A DNA stretch of 38,325 nucleotides from positions 1-38,325 of the forward strand of contig CAYLNH010000034.1 of NCBI GenBank assembly GCA_964384625.1, in the 5' to 3' direction. Shown one piece after another: positions 16,242 to 23,847 of the stretch. The notes under the pieces were generated by a model that worked only from the letters and a program-made list of their open reading frames with translations, was not told the origin of the DNA and searched no databases. The stretch's first letter is position 1; every line of letters begins with the position of its first letter. The DNA is from CAYLNH01 sp964384625. GTDB taxonomy: Bacteria > Verrucomicrobiota > Lentisphaeria > JABSQK01. A program made the position numbers and the translations under genes.

Positions 16242-17174
16242 CTAACCATCTCCGAGACATGCGTCAATGATCACATCGAGGTCGCCGGTAGCCAGGCAGA
16301 TGCAGGTATCGGCGCCGCCGTAGTAGACGCGGAGTTTGCGGCTGTCGAAGTCGGCGATGGCGCCGCAGGTGAAGACGACGTCCGGAGTACGGCCCTGGTG
16401 TTCGTAATCGGTCTCCGGCGTCAGCAGAAAGCCGTTCATGCGGCCGATGATCTTCGTCGGGTCGTCAAGGTCGAGCATCATGGCGCCCAGCGAATAGCGC
16501 GCCGTCGAGCAGTTGCGTTTGACGCCGTGGATAATCTCCAGCCAGCCTTTCTCCGTGCGGATCGGCGGGGTCGGGCCGATCTTGAAACTGCCCCAGTGCA
16601 TGAACGGCTTGAGCATCGGCCGGAAGTGGCCCCAGTGCACGAGGTCCGGCGACCGCGAAATCCAGATCTCGCCGCGGTTCTCCGGCGGATTGCCGAAGGA
16701 CGGCCGATCCAGCTTCCAGTAGTAGCCCTCGATCTTCTCCGGGAACAGGCACGGCACGCGGTTGTGGCCCAGGGCGATGACGTCAACAAACTCACAGGTC
16801 AGGAAGTCCTCCGTCTGGAACAGGAAGTCCATGGCGTTCTTCCCCGGCCGGACGATGTAGTAGGTATCGTCAATCCGGGTGACGCGCGTGTCGATCGGAT
16901 GCGAATCGAGCTGACGCAGGGCCGGCTCCCCCAGCATTCCCCCGTGCATCAGCGGCTCTTCGTGGATGTCGAAACGGATGCCGTCGGTGCTCTCGGCAAC
17001 ATGGACTCGGGCGCCGTTCTGGTCCATCAGCAGGACCGAGAGCAAGAGGATTGTTTTGTCGCCCAGCATTGTCTGGCCGCAGTTGAACACGGCGTCGGCG
17101 TTGCCGTACGGAAAATCAAGGGGGCTGATCAGAGGGTTCTCCGGATGGCGTTTCAGCAGAGTGTCATAGCGCAT
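16242..17174 (-). CDS. GH130-like beta-mannoside phosphorylase/hydrolase
   Basis: Predicted cytoplasmic five-bladed propeller enzyme of 310 aa. GH130 signatures are HPENPLISP near the start, DAVFNCG, GPTPPIRTEKGWLEIIHGV, the YSLGAMMLDLDDP stretch and PDVVFTCGA. GH130 enzymes phosphorolyse or hydrolyse beta-mannosides. The motif usually read as E-D-P-R is here I94-D95-T96-R97: the Asp held to be the proton donor in characterised members is kept, but its two neighbours differ. No signal peptide is seen. An AGGGA site lies about 7 nt before the ATG. It sits between a sulfatase and a pseudopilin remnant. Whether it is a phosphorylase or a hydrolase cannot be told by eye. Confidence 0.82.
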   Translation of the reverse strand: MRYDTLLKRHPENPLISPLDFPYGNADAVFNCGQTMLGDKTILLLSVLLMDQNGARVHVAESTDGIRFDIHEEPLMHGGMLGEPALRQLDSHPIDTRVTRIDDTYYIVRPGKNAMDFLFQTEDFLTCEFVDVIALGHNRVPCLFPEKIEGYYWKLDRPSFGNPPENRGEIWISRSPDLVHWGHFRPMLKPFMHWGSFKIGPTPPIRTEKGWLEIIHGVKRNCSTARYSLGAMMLDLDDPTKIIGRMNGFLLTPETDYEHQGRTPDVVFTCGAIADFDSRKLRVYYGGADTCICLATGDLDVIIDACLGDG

Positions 17175-17325
17175 ATAGGATCCCTTTCGTCTGTTGCGGT
17201 TTCTTGCTGATCGGCAATCCGCCCACCACCGACATCAACGCCGGCCCCACCCACTTCAATGCGGCAGGAGCGAAGACAGTACTCCAATACGCCCTGCGAG
17301 CAAGGACTTGACCGGGCGGCCTCTG

Positions 17326-18735
17326 TCATTCCACTCGGCGCTTCCTGCGCGTTGCCTCCTGCCTGAGAAGGCGGCGAAGTTCTTTTGCGAGTTCCGGGTG
17401 TTGGCGGCCGACGTTCTTCTTCTGGGCCGGATCGTCCTTGAGATTGTAAAGCTCGTACTTCCCTTTCCTCCTGCTGACGCCCGGCAGCGGCCCGATCAAG
17501 GTCCACTCATCCCTGCGCATCACCACTGACTCCACTTTGGAACTGGCGAAAACGCCTTGCGTCCGGATCGACTCCTTCGCGGCTCCGAGGAAGAGCGGCA
17601 ACTGATTGAGGCTGTCCTCGGCGCCGGCGTCGGGAAGCTCCGCCCCGGCGACCGCCGCGCAGGTCGCGAGCAAATCGGTCTGCGAGACGAGACCGGATTC
17701 CACCACGCCTTGACGGATCCGGCCGGGCCAACGCGCGATGAACGGCACCCGATGGCCCGCTTCCAGAGCGCTGTACTTCGCGCCGTTCAGACCGCCGGAG
17801 CTGTCGTGCTTGAAGCGTTTGCGGCGTTCGGCCAGTTTGATCCGGTCGTCCGCATCCTCAGGAATCTGGAACGGGTACTTCGTGTAGTCGCGCCTCGCAG
17901 TCTCTGGACCGTTGTCGCTGGTGAAGATCAGCAGCGTGTTGCGCTCCAGCCCGGTCCGCTTCAGCGTCGCCATGATATCGCCCAGGAAGGCGTCGAGCTG
18001 CATGACCTCATCGCCATAGTGGCCGACCTTGCTCTTACCACGCCACTTCGCCGTCGTGATGAAGGGATCGTGCGGGTTGTTCGGATTGACGTAGAAGAAG
18101 AACGGCTTCCGGCCGGCGTCGGCGCGGCGCACGTTGAGATACGCCAGCGTCTGTTTCCGGATCCGCTCGTCGGCCTCGCGGAAGAGCTTCACCCGGTCCT
18201 TCGGGATCCCGTCCGGCCACGTCTTCAGGACGTCATCGAAGCCTGCAGCCCCGGCGGCAGCCGCAATCAACTCCTCGTTCTTTGCGGAGGCAGCTTTGCC
18301 TTTCGCCTGTCCGAGATGCCACTTGCCGACGAAGGCCGTCCGATAGCCGGCCTTCTTCAGCACGCCAGGCAACGTCGGAAGCCCCTTCTCGATCGTTGGA
18401 CCGTCGGTGTGTTTCGCAACCCCTCGACGCCAGGAGCCGCGCCAGGGGTTGCGCCCGGTCAGCAGGCTGTAGCGCGTCGGCGTGCAGATCGCGGCCGCAC
18501 AATGCGCGTCGGTAAAGCGCATCCCTTCGGCAGCCAGCTTGTCGATGTTCGGCGTCGGGATCTTCGACTTCGGATTGTAGCAACCCGGATCGCCGTAGCC
18601 GAGGTCGTCGGCCAGCACGATGATGATGTTCGGGCGCTGCGCACCGTCGCCACCGGCGCAAACGCGGGATGCCAACCACGGCACCGTCGCTGTGGCAGCA
18701 ACAATTCGCAGGAAGTCTCGGCGAGTCGTCTGCAT
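17326..18735 (-). CDS. Tat-exported arylsulfatase (S1)
   Basis: Sulfatase of 469 aa. The start TTRRDFLRIVAATATVPWLA is a twin-arginine signal, so the folded enzyme is exported. PNIIIVLADDLGYGDPGCY resembles arylsulfatase A-type enzymes; Asp43 and Asp44 bind the metal. CTPTR gives Cys84 as the formylglycine site (CxPxR). Later motifs include GKWHLG, FTSDNGPET and a C-terminal YELYNLKDDPAQKKNV. AAGGA lies about 10 nt before the ATG. It points the same way as the GH130-like gene 151 nt downstream and may share its transcript. It diverges from the sulfatase at 18917. Substrate not determinable. Confidence 0.92.
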   Translation of the reverse strand: MQTTRRDFLRIVAATATVPWLASRVCAGGDGAQRPNIIIVLADDLGYGDPGCYNPKSKIPTPNIDKLAAEGMRFTDAHCAAAICTPTRYSLLTGRNPWRGSWRRGVAKHTDGPTIEKGLPTLPGVLKKAGYRTAFVGKWHLGQAKGKAASAKNEELIAAAAGAAGFDDVLKTWPDGIPKDRVKLFREADERIRKQTLAYLNVRRADAGRKPFFFYVNPNNPHDPFITTAKWRGKSKVGHYGDEVMQLDAFLGDIMATLKRTGLERNTLLIFTSDNGPETARRDYTKYPFQIPEDADDRIKLAERRKRFKHDSSGGLNGAKYSALEAGHRVPFIARWPGRIRQGVVESGLVSQTDLLATCAAVAGAELPDAGAEDSLNQLPLFLGAAKESIRTQGVFASSKVESVVMRRDEWTLIGPLPGVSRRKGKYELYNLKDDPAQKKNVGRQHPELAKELRRLLRQEATRRKRRVE

Positions 18736-18803
18736 GGCCTATTCATCCTTTTTCTGACTGGATTGCTGGAGCATACCAGCCCGGCAATCATGCGCAACCC
18801 GCA

Positions 18804-18832
18804 TTGACACGGGCCCGGAGTGTCTCTATAAT
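18804..18832 (+). promoter_or_regulatory. Perfect-consensus sigma-70 promoter
   Basis: TTGACA (18804-18809), exactly 17 nt, TATAAT (18827-18832): a full match to the bacterial housekeeping consensus. It faces the sulfatase gene at 18917, giving a leader of about 78 nt. Confidence 0.85.
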
Positions 18833-18916
18833 ACGCAGGACAATAGGGCACCCGCAACAAAATACAAGGACAACCTGGACACACGTGCAGAAGCGCCGAA
18901 CGCCGGTGCCCTGAGT

Positions 18917-20434
18917 ATGACACAGAATACAGAATACCATCGCCCGAACATTCTCTTCATCACCGACGACCAGCATCGTTGGAACCTCTTTGACCAGCGG
19001 ACGATCCCGAATCTGCGTATCCCCACTCTGGAGCGGCTGCAACGGGAAGGGACGACTTTCACCAACGCGGTGTCGTGTTGCCCGATCTGTTTGCCGACGC
19101 GTATGGGTTGGGTGCACGGACTGTATCCGTCACAGGTTGCGGCCGGCTTGCTGGGCAACTGGCATCCCTGGCCCGTGGGCCTGGACAGTATGCCGCGTGC
19201 ATTGCAGCAAGCCGGCTATCACACGGCGCTGATCGGTAAGCTCCACGCGCAAGGTCGGTGGGGTGATGACCTGACCGATCCGCAGTTCGTCAAGGAGGCC
19301 CAGGGCCGCGGCTTCGATCACGTCATGGAGGTCTGCGGCAAATCCTTCTCCTACTGGGACAGCTGCAGCTGGACGCACGACCTCGAGGACAAGGGGCTCC
19401 TGGAGCGCTATCGCAAGGATCTCGAACGACGGCTCGAACAGCTCGGTGCCGACGAACCATCCGACGCGTCGTTCCTGACGCGCGAGGACAGCGCCGACGG
19501 CTTCATCGGACGGAAAGCGCGCGAGTGGCTGCAGGCGTACGACCGCGACCAGCCCTTCTTCCTGCACGCTTCGATTTGCGGGCCGCACTTCCCGATCGAC
19601 CCGCCGGAAGAGTACCATGGGCGCCATCGACCGGAGGACATGCCGGACCCGGTCGGCGTTGATGATCCCGAGCGCGTTGCCTACTGGAAGCGCCGCATGG
19701 CAGCATACCTCGGGATGATCGAACAGGTCGACGACGAGATCGGCGACCTGCTGCAGATGCTTGAGGACAGAGGTTTCGCGAGCAACACACTGGTGGTCTT
19801 CACGACGGACCACGGCGACATGATGGGGCACTTTGATCTCGCCCACAAAGGCTATCCCCACGACAGTTCGCTGCGCACGCCGGTCATCCTCTGGCAACCA
19901 GGCACCGTGCCGGCCGGGAAGATTCTGGACGGCCCGATGGAATCGATCGACGTGCCCGCCACCATCCTCGATTTCGCCGGCCTCGGAGACAATCCGCGCC
20001 GCCACCTGCGCCAGTCGCCGGGCTATTCGTTCCGGAACTACGTCCTCGGCGAAGGACCTCCTCCGCGCGCCTGGGCCTACGCGGAAGTGGGCTACGACAA
20101 CGACGGCGCCCAACCACTCTGTGCCGCCGAGCCAACGTCGAAGGAGGTCCTTGAAGCGCCGGTGGCCAGCCCCGGCTGGCGCATGGTGCGTGAAACCGAC
20201 TGGAAATACGTCTACTACCCCGAACGCACCGATGCACTCTACGACCTGATCAATGACCCGTGGGAGACGACCAACCTGATCGCGGCGCCGGAGCAGCAGG
20301 AACGCATCAGCCGCATGCGGATGCAGCTCATCGAGTCGATGCGTCACTGCATCACGCCGAACCGTTTTGTGATGGGCCAGGAGACCTACGTCGACGGCGA
20401 GTATGCCGGATACCGAGAGGGCCGGAATCGGTGA
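18917..20434 (+). CDS. S1 sulfatase, no signal peptide
   Basis: Sulfatase of 505 aa. RPNILFITDDQHRWN carries the metal-binding Asp pair (D17, D18); SCCPICLPTR contains CxPxR with Cys58 as the formylglycine site. FTTDHGDMMGHFDLAHKG is the second metal/active-site region, and ALYDLINDPWETTNL near the end is the usual C-terminal element. The enzyme has no signal peptide and may act inside the cell. The ribosome site is weak (GAG close to the ATG) despite the perfect-consensus promoter upstream, so the mRNA may be abundant but modestly translated. It is divergent from the Tat-exported sulfatase, suggesting stepwise desulfation outside and inside. Substrate unknown. Confidence 0.92.
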   Translation: MTQNTEYHRPNILFITDDQHRWNLFDQRTIPNLRIPTLERLQREGTTFTNAVSCCPICLPTRMGWVHGLYPSQVAAGLLGNWHPWPVGLDSMPRALQQAGYHTALIGKLHAQGRWGDDLTDPQFVKEAQGRGFDHVMEVCGKSFSYWDSCSWTHDLEDKGLLERYRKDLERRLEQLGADEPSDASFLTREDSADGFIGRKAREWLQAYDRDQPFFLHASICGPHFPIDPPEEYHGRHRPEDMPDPVGVDDPERVAYWKRRMAAYLGMIEQVDDEIGDLLQMLEDRGFASNTLVVFTTDHGDMMGHFDLAHKGYPHDSSLRTPVILWQPGTVPAGKILDGPMESIDVPATILDFAGLGDNPRRHLRQSPGYSFRNYVLGEGPPPRAWAYAEVGYDNDGAQPLCAAEPTSKEVLEAPVASPGWRMVRETDWKYVYYPERTDALYDLINDPWETTNLIAAPEQQERISRMRMQLIESMRHCITPNRFVMGQETYVDGEYAGYREGRNR

Positions 20435-20681
20435 CGTCTCGGCAGTTCCATTACTCGGCAGGGCCGGCAAGTGCGCCGGCGAAGTAAAGGGGAATGAAGC
20501 GCAGCCGTTGTTCCGGTCGACGAGCGTACGGGCCCGAGTAGAGGACCAAGCGGTATCTTGTGAAGCACCCGTGCCAGGCAGAGCAGGTCGAACGCCTTCC
20601 GATTTGTCGGGCCGGTGAAGCCATCGCCAAGGTGGGTATACTTGATCTGTTGACCAACCTGACGGGCTGCGTGCAGGGCAG

Positions 20682-20731
20682 TTCCTTTAGAAAATCAACC
20701 GAATAAACATACTATTCCTTTAGAAAATCAA
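20682..20731. repeat. 17-bp direct repeat, two copies 33 bp apart
   Basis: TTCCTTTAGAAAATCAA occurs at 20682-20698 and again at 20715-20731, identical and offset by 33 bp (about three helical turns). The AT-rich repeat stands out from GC-rich surroundings. It could be a pair of protein-binding sites, or a duplication left by an insertion or recombination event. Confidence 0.8.
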
Positions 20732-20870
20732 AGCATGGCTCAGCCGGGACAACGGAACGAGGCCGCTGACCGTGCACGGTCCGCGAAAAGAGCAAACGGG
20801 GGGGGTGGGCGTTCTTCGTTGTTGACGCTTCGCGGCTGTCCTTCCGCAGCCATAGGTCCATTGACCCGTC

Positions 20871-20925
20871 TCACAGCTTCAGCTGTGTCCGAAGCCTTGG
20901 GTACCGGACACAGCTGAAGCTGTGA
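20871..20925. repeat. 21-bp perfect inverted repeat
   Basis: Arms at 20871-20891 and 20905-20925 are exact reverse complements around a 13-nt loop. Each arm contains CACAGCTTCAGCTGTG or its complement, itself a 7-bp hairpin, so the element can fold as one long stem or two small ones. It lies 68 bases beyond the 3' end of the hipA-like gene and could end that transcript, although no U-tract follows. Confidence 0.85.
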
Positions 20926-20993
20926 ACTCCAACAAGGAAACACTGATACCGACGCCATCGGGATCTGTGAATCAGCACACTGGGGGCTGGCCG

Positions 20994-22205
20994 TCAGCGG
21001 CAGGCGGCAAAGGACGGCCTGAGCGCTTCCACGGTCTCTTCGTCGACGCCGTCGGCGAGGAAGTCCGCGGCCCAGCCGGCAATCGTTCCGCGCAATTCTT
21101 CGACGACCTCCAGGGCGGCAGACGGCTTGAGGCCGAAGGCAGCGGCGCGGGAGAGGGCGTTTTGAACCGTCGCCAGACGGCCCTGTTCGCCGACGGTCAT
21201 GGCCAGGTTGAATTCCGTGCCGACGCCCGGCAAGGTCAGGCTCGGGACCAAGTCATAGGCCGGCGAGAGCCTGATGCCGTCGCTGCGGATCAGGAAGCCG
21301 TGGTTCCGGGGATGGTCGTCGGTGTTCCGGACCATGATGTTGAACAGCATCCGTCGGAAAAGCTCTTCCATGTCGGGACGGTTGCAGTGCTGGCGCATCC
21401 GCTCTGCCAGCGCCGGGTAGCTCCACGACATCCGGTCACGTTCGTCCCACTCGGCAAGCGAGAGGGCGCTGACGAAGCCGCTGCGGAGCCAGCCTTCACG
21501 GTGCCGCGCCCGATCGAATCGCTTCACCATCAGGACGTCGGCCGCACCAACGCGAACGACGTTCAACTCTGGGATTCGGATCCCGCACTTGCCGGCCAGC
21601 CGCATGCAGGCATACTCGATGCGCGGCAGATTCACGCGTTCGTCGCGGCACGGAAACTTCGCCAGCCACAAGGCGTTTCCGTGCGCCACCGTGCACTTGG
21701 GCCGGGCGCCGCCGAGACTGCTGCCTTGACGCAGCAGCTTGATGAAGTGCGGCGCCACATCCTCACCGGCCTGCAGGCGGTCCGCGGCCGTCAGGAGATC
21801 CTGGAGCTGGGCGAACTGCGGCACCGCAGCTTCCGGCTCTTCGGCATCGGGCGACGTGCGGAAGTCGAGATTGCCGACCCGCGTCGCGTTGCTCCAGAGG
21901 AGCAGGTCGACTTCGTTGAGCGCCGACGGGTCCGTCCGCAGTTGCGCCGCGACTACCAGTCGCCCCCAGTAGTCCGGAGCGGCATCGCGGATTGCGCCGA
22001 ACATGCCGCCGTTCAACGTTGTCTCCCGTTCCGGCAGGACCAACGGCAACGCGACCGGATCGACGGCCATCGCTGCCGGTCGCTGCCGGTAGCGGCGACC
22101 GTAGCGGAACCGCCCCGCACCGACATCCGGAAGGTGCTCGAAGAGGCCGGCCGGGACGGCTCGCGTATCGCCGGGCAGATAGATGAAGACGTAGGCTCGG
22201 TCCAT
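20994..22205 (-). CDS. HipA-like Ser/Thr kinase toxin
   Basis: Protein of 403 aa matching HipA kinases. GSSLGGARPK (161-170) is the glycine-rich loop that is often the autophosphorylation site, WLAKF (180-184) carries the ATP-binding Lys, and the catalytic loop NTDDHPRNHGF (294-304) and SPAYDLVPSL (Asp318, DFG-like) are complete, so the kinase looks active. HipA proteins halt translation by phosphorylating aminoacyl-tRNA synthetases (GltX in E. coli), giving dormancy. Its ATG overlaps the stop of the upstream hipB-like gene (TGATG), showing coupling. The target in this organism is unknown. Confidence 0.92.
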   Translation of the reverse strand: MDRAYVFIYLPGDTRAVPAGLFEHLPDVGAGRFRYGRRYRQRPAAMAVDPVALPLVLPERETTLNGGMFGAIRDAAPDYWGRLVVAAQLRTDPSALNEVDLLLWSNATRVGNLDFRTSPDAEEPEAAVPQFAQLQDLLTAADRLQAGEDVAPHFIKLLRQGSSLGGARPKCTVAHGNALWLAKFPCRDERVNLPRIEYACMRLAGKCGIRIPELNVVRVGAADVLMVKRFDRARHREGWLRSGFVSALSLAEWDERDRMSWSYPALAERMRQHCNRPDMEELFRRMLFNIMVRNTDDHPRNHGFLIRSDGIRLSPAYDLVPSLTLPGVGTEFNLAMTVGEQGRLATVQNALSRAAAFGLKPSAALEVVEELRGTIAGWAADFLADGVDEETVEALRPSFAACR

Positions 22206-22540
22206 CAGAAATCCAGCTCCGCGTCGGCCTTCCTGCGGACGCGCTTGCGTTCCTTCTGTTCCTCGGCAAAGCGGCCGACCGGATCATTGTCGGGCGCCGC
22301 CAGATCGCCCAATTGATCCTGAAGTCCTAGAGCCCACAGCGCCGCGGCCAGAGTGCCGATACCGACGCCCGCGGCACCGTGTTCCAGCCGTCGCAAGGTC
22401 TTTTCGGCAACGAACATCCGCCCGGCCAGTTCCTTCACGGTCAGCCCCCGCCGTTGGCGGGCGACCCGGATATTCCGTCCCAGCCGCAGCAGCATCTCCG
22501 CCACCTGCCCGGACACATGCAACTCACGATTTCCAGTCAT
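22205..22540 (-). CDS. HipB-like XRE antitoxin
   Basis: DNA-binding antitoxin of 111 aa. The helix-turn-helix lies at about 18-75 (LGRNIRVARQRRGLTVKELA, then MFVAEKTLRRLEHGAAGVGI). The C-terminal tail is charged and Lys/Arg-rich (EEQKERKRVRRKADAELDF) and may be the part that contacts HipA or is degraded. GAGG lies 6 nt before the ATG. It is the first gene of the pair and overlaps hipA by one base. It probably represses its own promoter through the inverted repeat at 22539-22575. Confidence 0.9.
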   Translation of the reverse strand: MTGNRELHVSGQVAEMLLRLGRNIRVARQRRGLTVKELAGRMFVAEKTLRRLEHGAAGVGIGTLAAALWALGLQDQLGDLAAPDNDPVGRFAEEQKERKRVRRKADAELDF

Positions 22541-22575
22541 ATATTACCTCTTAAATAGATTGGGAGGTAATATAT
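22539..22575. promoter_or_regulatory. Operator of the hipBA pair
   Basis: Perfect 12-bp inverted repeat ATATATTACCTC (22539-22550) / GAGGTAATATAT (22564-22575) with a 13-nt spacer. One arm covers the -10 element and the other the ribosome site and start codon of the hipB-like gene. The paired TACCTC/GAGGTA halves are like the operator halves bound by HipB dimers in E. coli, with different bases and spacing. Confidence 0.8.
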
Positions 22576-22597
22576 AGTCACAATATGGTGAGATCAA
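22569..22597 (-). promoter_or_regulatory. Promoter of the hipBA pair
   Basis: Minus-strand TTGATC (22597-22592), 17-nt spacer, TATATT (22574-22569). The -10 lies inside the right arm of the operator. The implied start near 22562 leaves a leader of about 22 nt. Confidence 0.65.
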
Positions 22598-22917
22598 GCG
22601 AGGACTGCGGGGGGCGATCACGCTCCGGACGGGGACTGCGCCGCGCTCCGGCCAATGCCGGGCGCTCGATACCAAAGCGGCGTCAGGTGCCTTCGGCACC
22701 CCGCTACTGTACTGCGGGGCCACCGCACTCCACAGCGGCGCTGCTTTCAGCAATGCCGCGACAGAATCTGCGTCGGGCCGGCCCGCATGTTTGACCCGTT
22801 TCGTCGCGAGACGCTGTATTCGTCGCGCGCGTTTGTCTTGTTTATTAATAGGACACTGTGCGGCGCGGGAAGTTCCGGGCGGATCAGTTGGTTCGGCGGT
22901 CGCAGGGCGTCCGCGTT
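22598..22917. other. Intergenic GC-rich stretch, possible interspersed repeat
   Basis: No supported gene. Hairpin GGTGCC-TTC-GGCACC lies at 22686-22700. On the minus strand the stretch 22760-22600 contains GTGGAGTGCGGTGGCC and CGCCGCTTTGGTATCG, words that to my memory resemble short interspersed repeats in Verrucomicrobiota-related genomes; this is recollection, not a search. The stretch is bounded by the hipBA promoter and a pseudopilin gene. Confidence 0.4.
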
Positions 22918-23664
22918 TCAGGGGAAGTACGGGGCGTAGGGGCGCCAGTGCGGACTCGGATTGACGACGTTGTCCTTGTAGAGCCAGTAGTCGTTGATCG
23001 GGAACGTCCCGATGTTGACGCCTTCCACGTGCAGATCGTGGAAGAGCACACCGAAGCTCCGGCCGTGCGGCGGGTCGCCCAGGGTCCAGTACCAGACCAC
23101 GCCGCGGCCGTAGAGTGCGTCGCCGTTGTTCTCGGTCATCAGCATGCCTTCCTCCGGCCGCGTGATCTTGTCGGTCCGCCAGGGACTCTTGCGATAGTCG
23201 TTGCCCATTTGGGCAGTGGCGACGTACATCTCCGGGTGATTGGCGGCATAGCCGTCGTTGTGATAGGTCAGCCAGCCGTAGTCCGGGTAGTCCGTCACCG
23301 GAACGCCGCCGAACCCCTCGGTTCGTTCGCCGCCGATCGACACACAGTCGAAGACCCCTTTGTCCAGAAGGCCGTCGTCGATCAGGATGTCCGACCAGAT
23401 CCGTCCGTCAATGTCGTAGCCGTTGCCGTACATCTCCCAGTGGCTGCTGCCGAGTTCAGTAATGGTCGGCGGCAGGAACTCGTTGTTCTCCGATCTGTAT
23501 TCGGCGATGCCGATGCCGACCTGGCGTTGGTTCGACAGGCAGCGTGCCAGGGTGGCCGACTCCCGCGCCCGGCTCAAGGCAGGGAGCAGCATGGCCGCCA
23601 GCACCGCAATAATTGCCACGACGACCAACAACTCGATCAAAGTGAACCGCCTGTGCATCTCCAT
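22918..23664 (-). CDS. Pseudopilin-like protein
   Basis: Pseudopilin-like protein of 248 aa with a very short leader MEMHRR followed by FTLIELLVVVAIIAVLAAML. The -1 residue is Arg rather than Gly; Glu at +5 is kept. The N-terminal region SRARESATLARCLSNQRQVG is typical of the family. The C-terminus ends in an aromatic/Pro-rich stretch and lacks a clear H-X9-DG, having VLFHDLHVEG where LFxDGH is expected. The ribosome site is weak. The second ATG, two codons on, is an alternative start. It stands alone between the hipBA pair and a SEC-C gene. Confidence 0.85.
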   Translation of the reverse strand: MEMHRRFTLIELLVVVAIIAVLAAMLLPALSRARESATLARCLSNQRQVGIGIAEYRSENNEFLPPTITELGSSHWEMYGNGYDIDGRIWSDILIDDGLLDKGVFDCVSIGGERTEGFGGVPVTDYPDYGWLTYHNDGYAANHPEMYVATAQMGNDYRKSPWRTDKITRPEEGMLMTENNGDALYGRGVVWYWTLGDPPHGRSFGVLFHDLHVEGVNIGTFPINDYWLYKDNVVNPSPHWRPYAPYFP

Positions 23665-23847
23665 GGAATGTACCGTTATTTCTCAGGACATTAGCGCGCC
23701 GAACGTTGTCTGTCAAGTGGATTTCGGGGGAGGCTCGGCCAGCCGCTATGCTGATATATGGAATACCAGAGCATGAGTGCGTGCAGCATGCAGCAGCACG
23801 TCTCAGTGGAGTTGGACCGCCAACCCGGCGATCCGGCAGCTGGGTCC

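Larger units (their letters stand above)
20435..20993. other. Intergenic with repeats, possible coding remnant
   Basis: No intact gene. A minus-strand frame ending at 20451 reads TRYRLVLYSGPYARRPEQRL then RFIPLYFAGALAGPAE, which could be the tail of a decayed gene, but I cannot name it. Two clear repeats lie here and are listed separately. Confidence 0.5.

Noticed and set aside
16230..17210. 326-codon plus-strand frame over the GH130-like gene
   Set aside because: The minus strand carries GH130 motifs and a ribosome site; the plus frame has neither.
20451..20657. 68-codon minus-strand frame ending RFIPLYFAGALAGPAE
   Set aside because: Looks protein-like but I cannot place it in a family and its start is not supported; noted only as a possible remnant.
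22539..22575. mRNA hairpin hiding the hipB ribosome site
   Set aside because: The predicted transcription start near 22562 leaves one arm out of the mRNA, so a DNA operator is the better reading.
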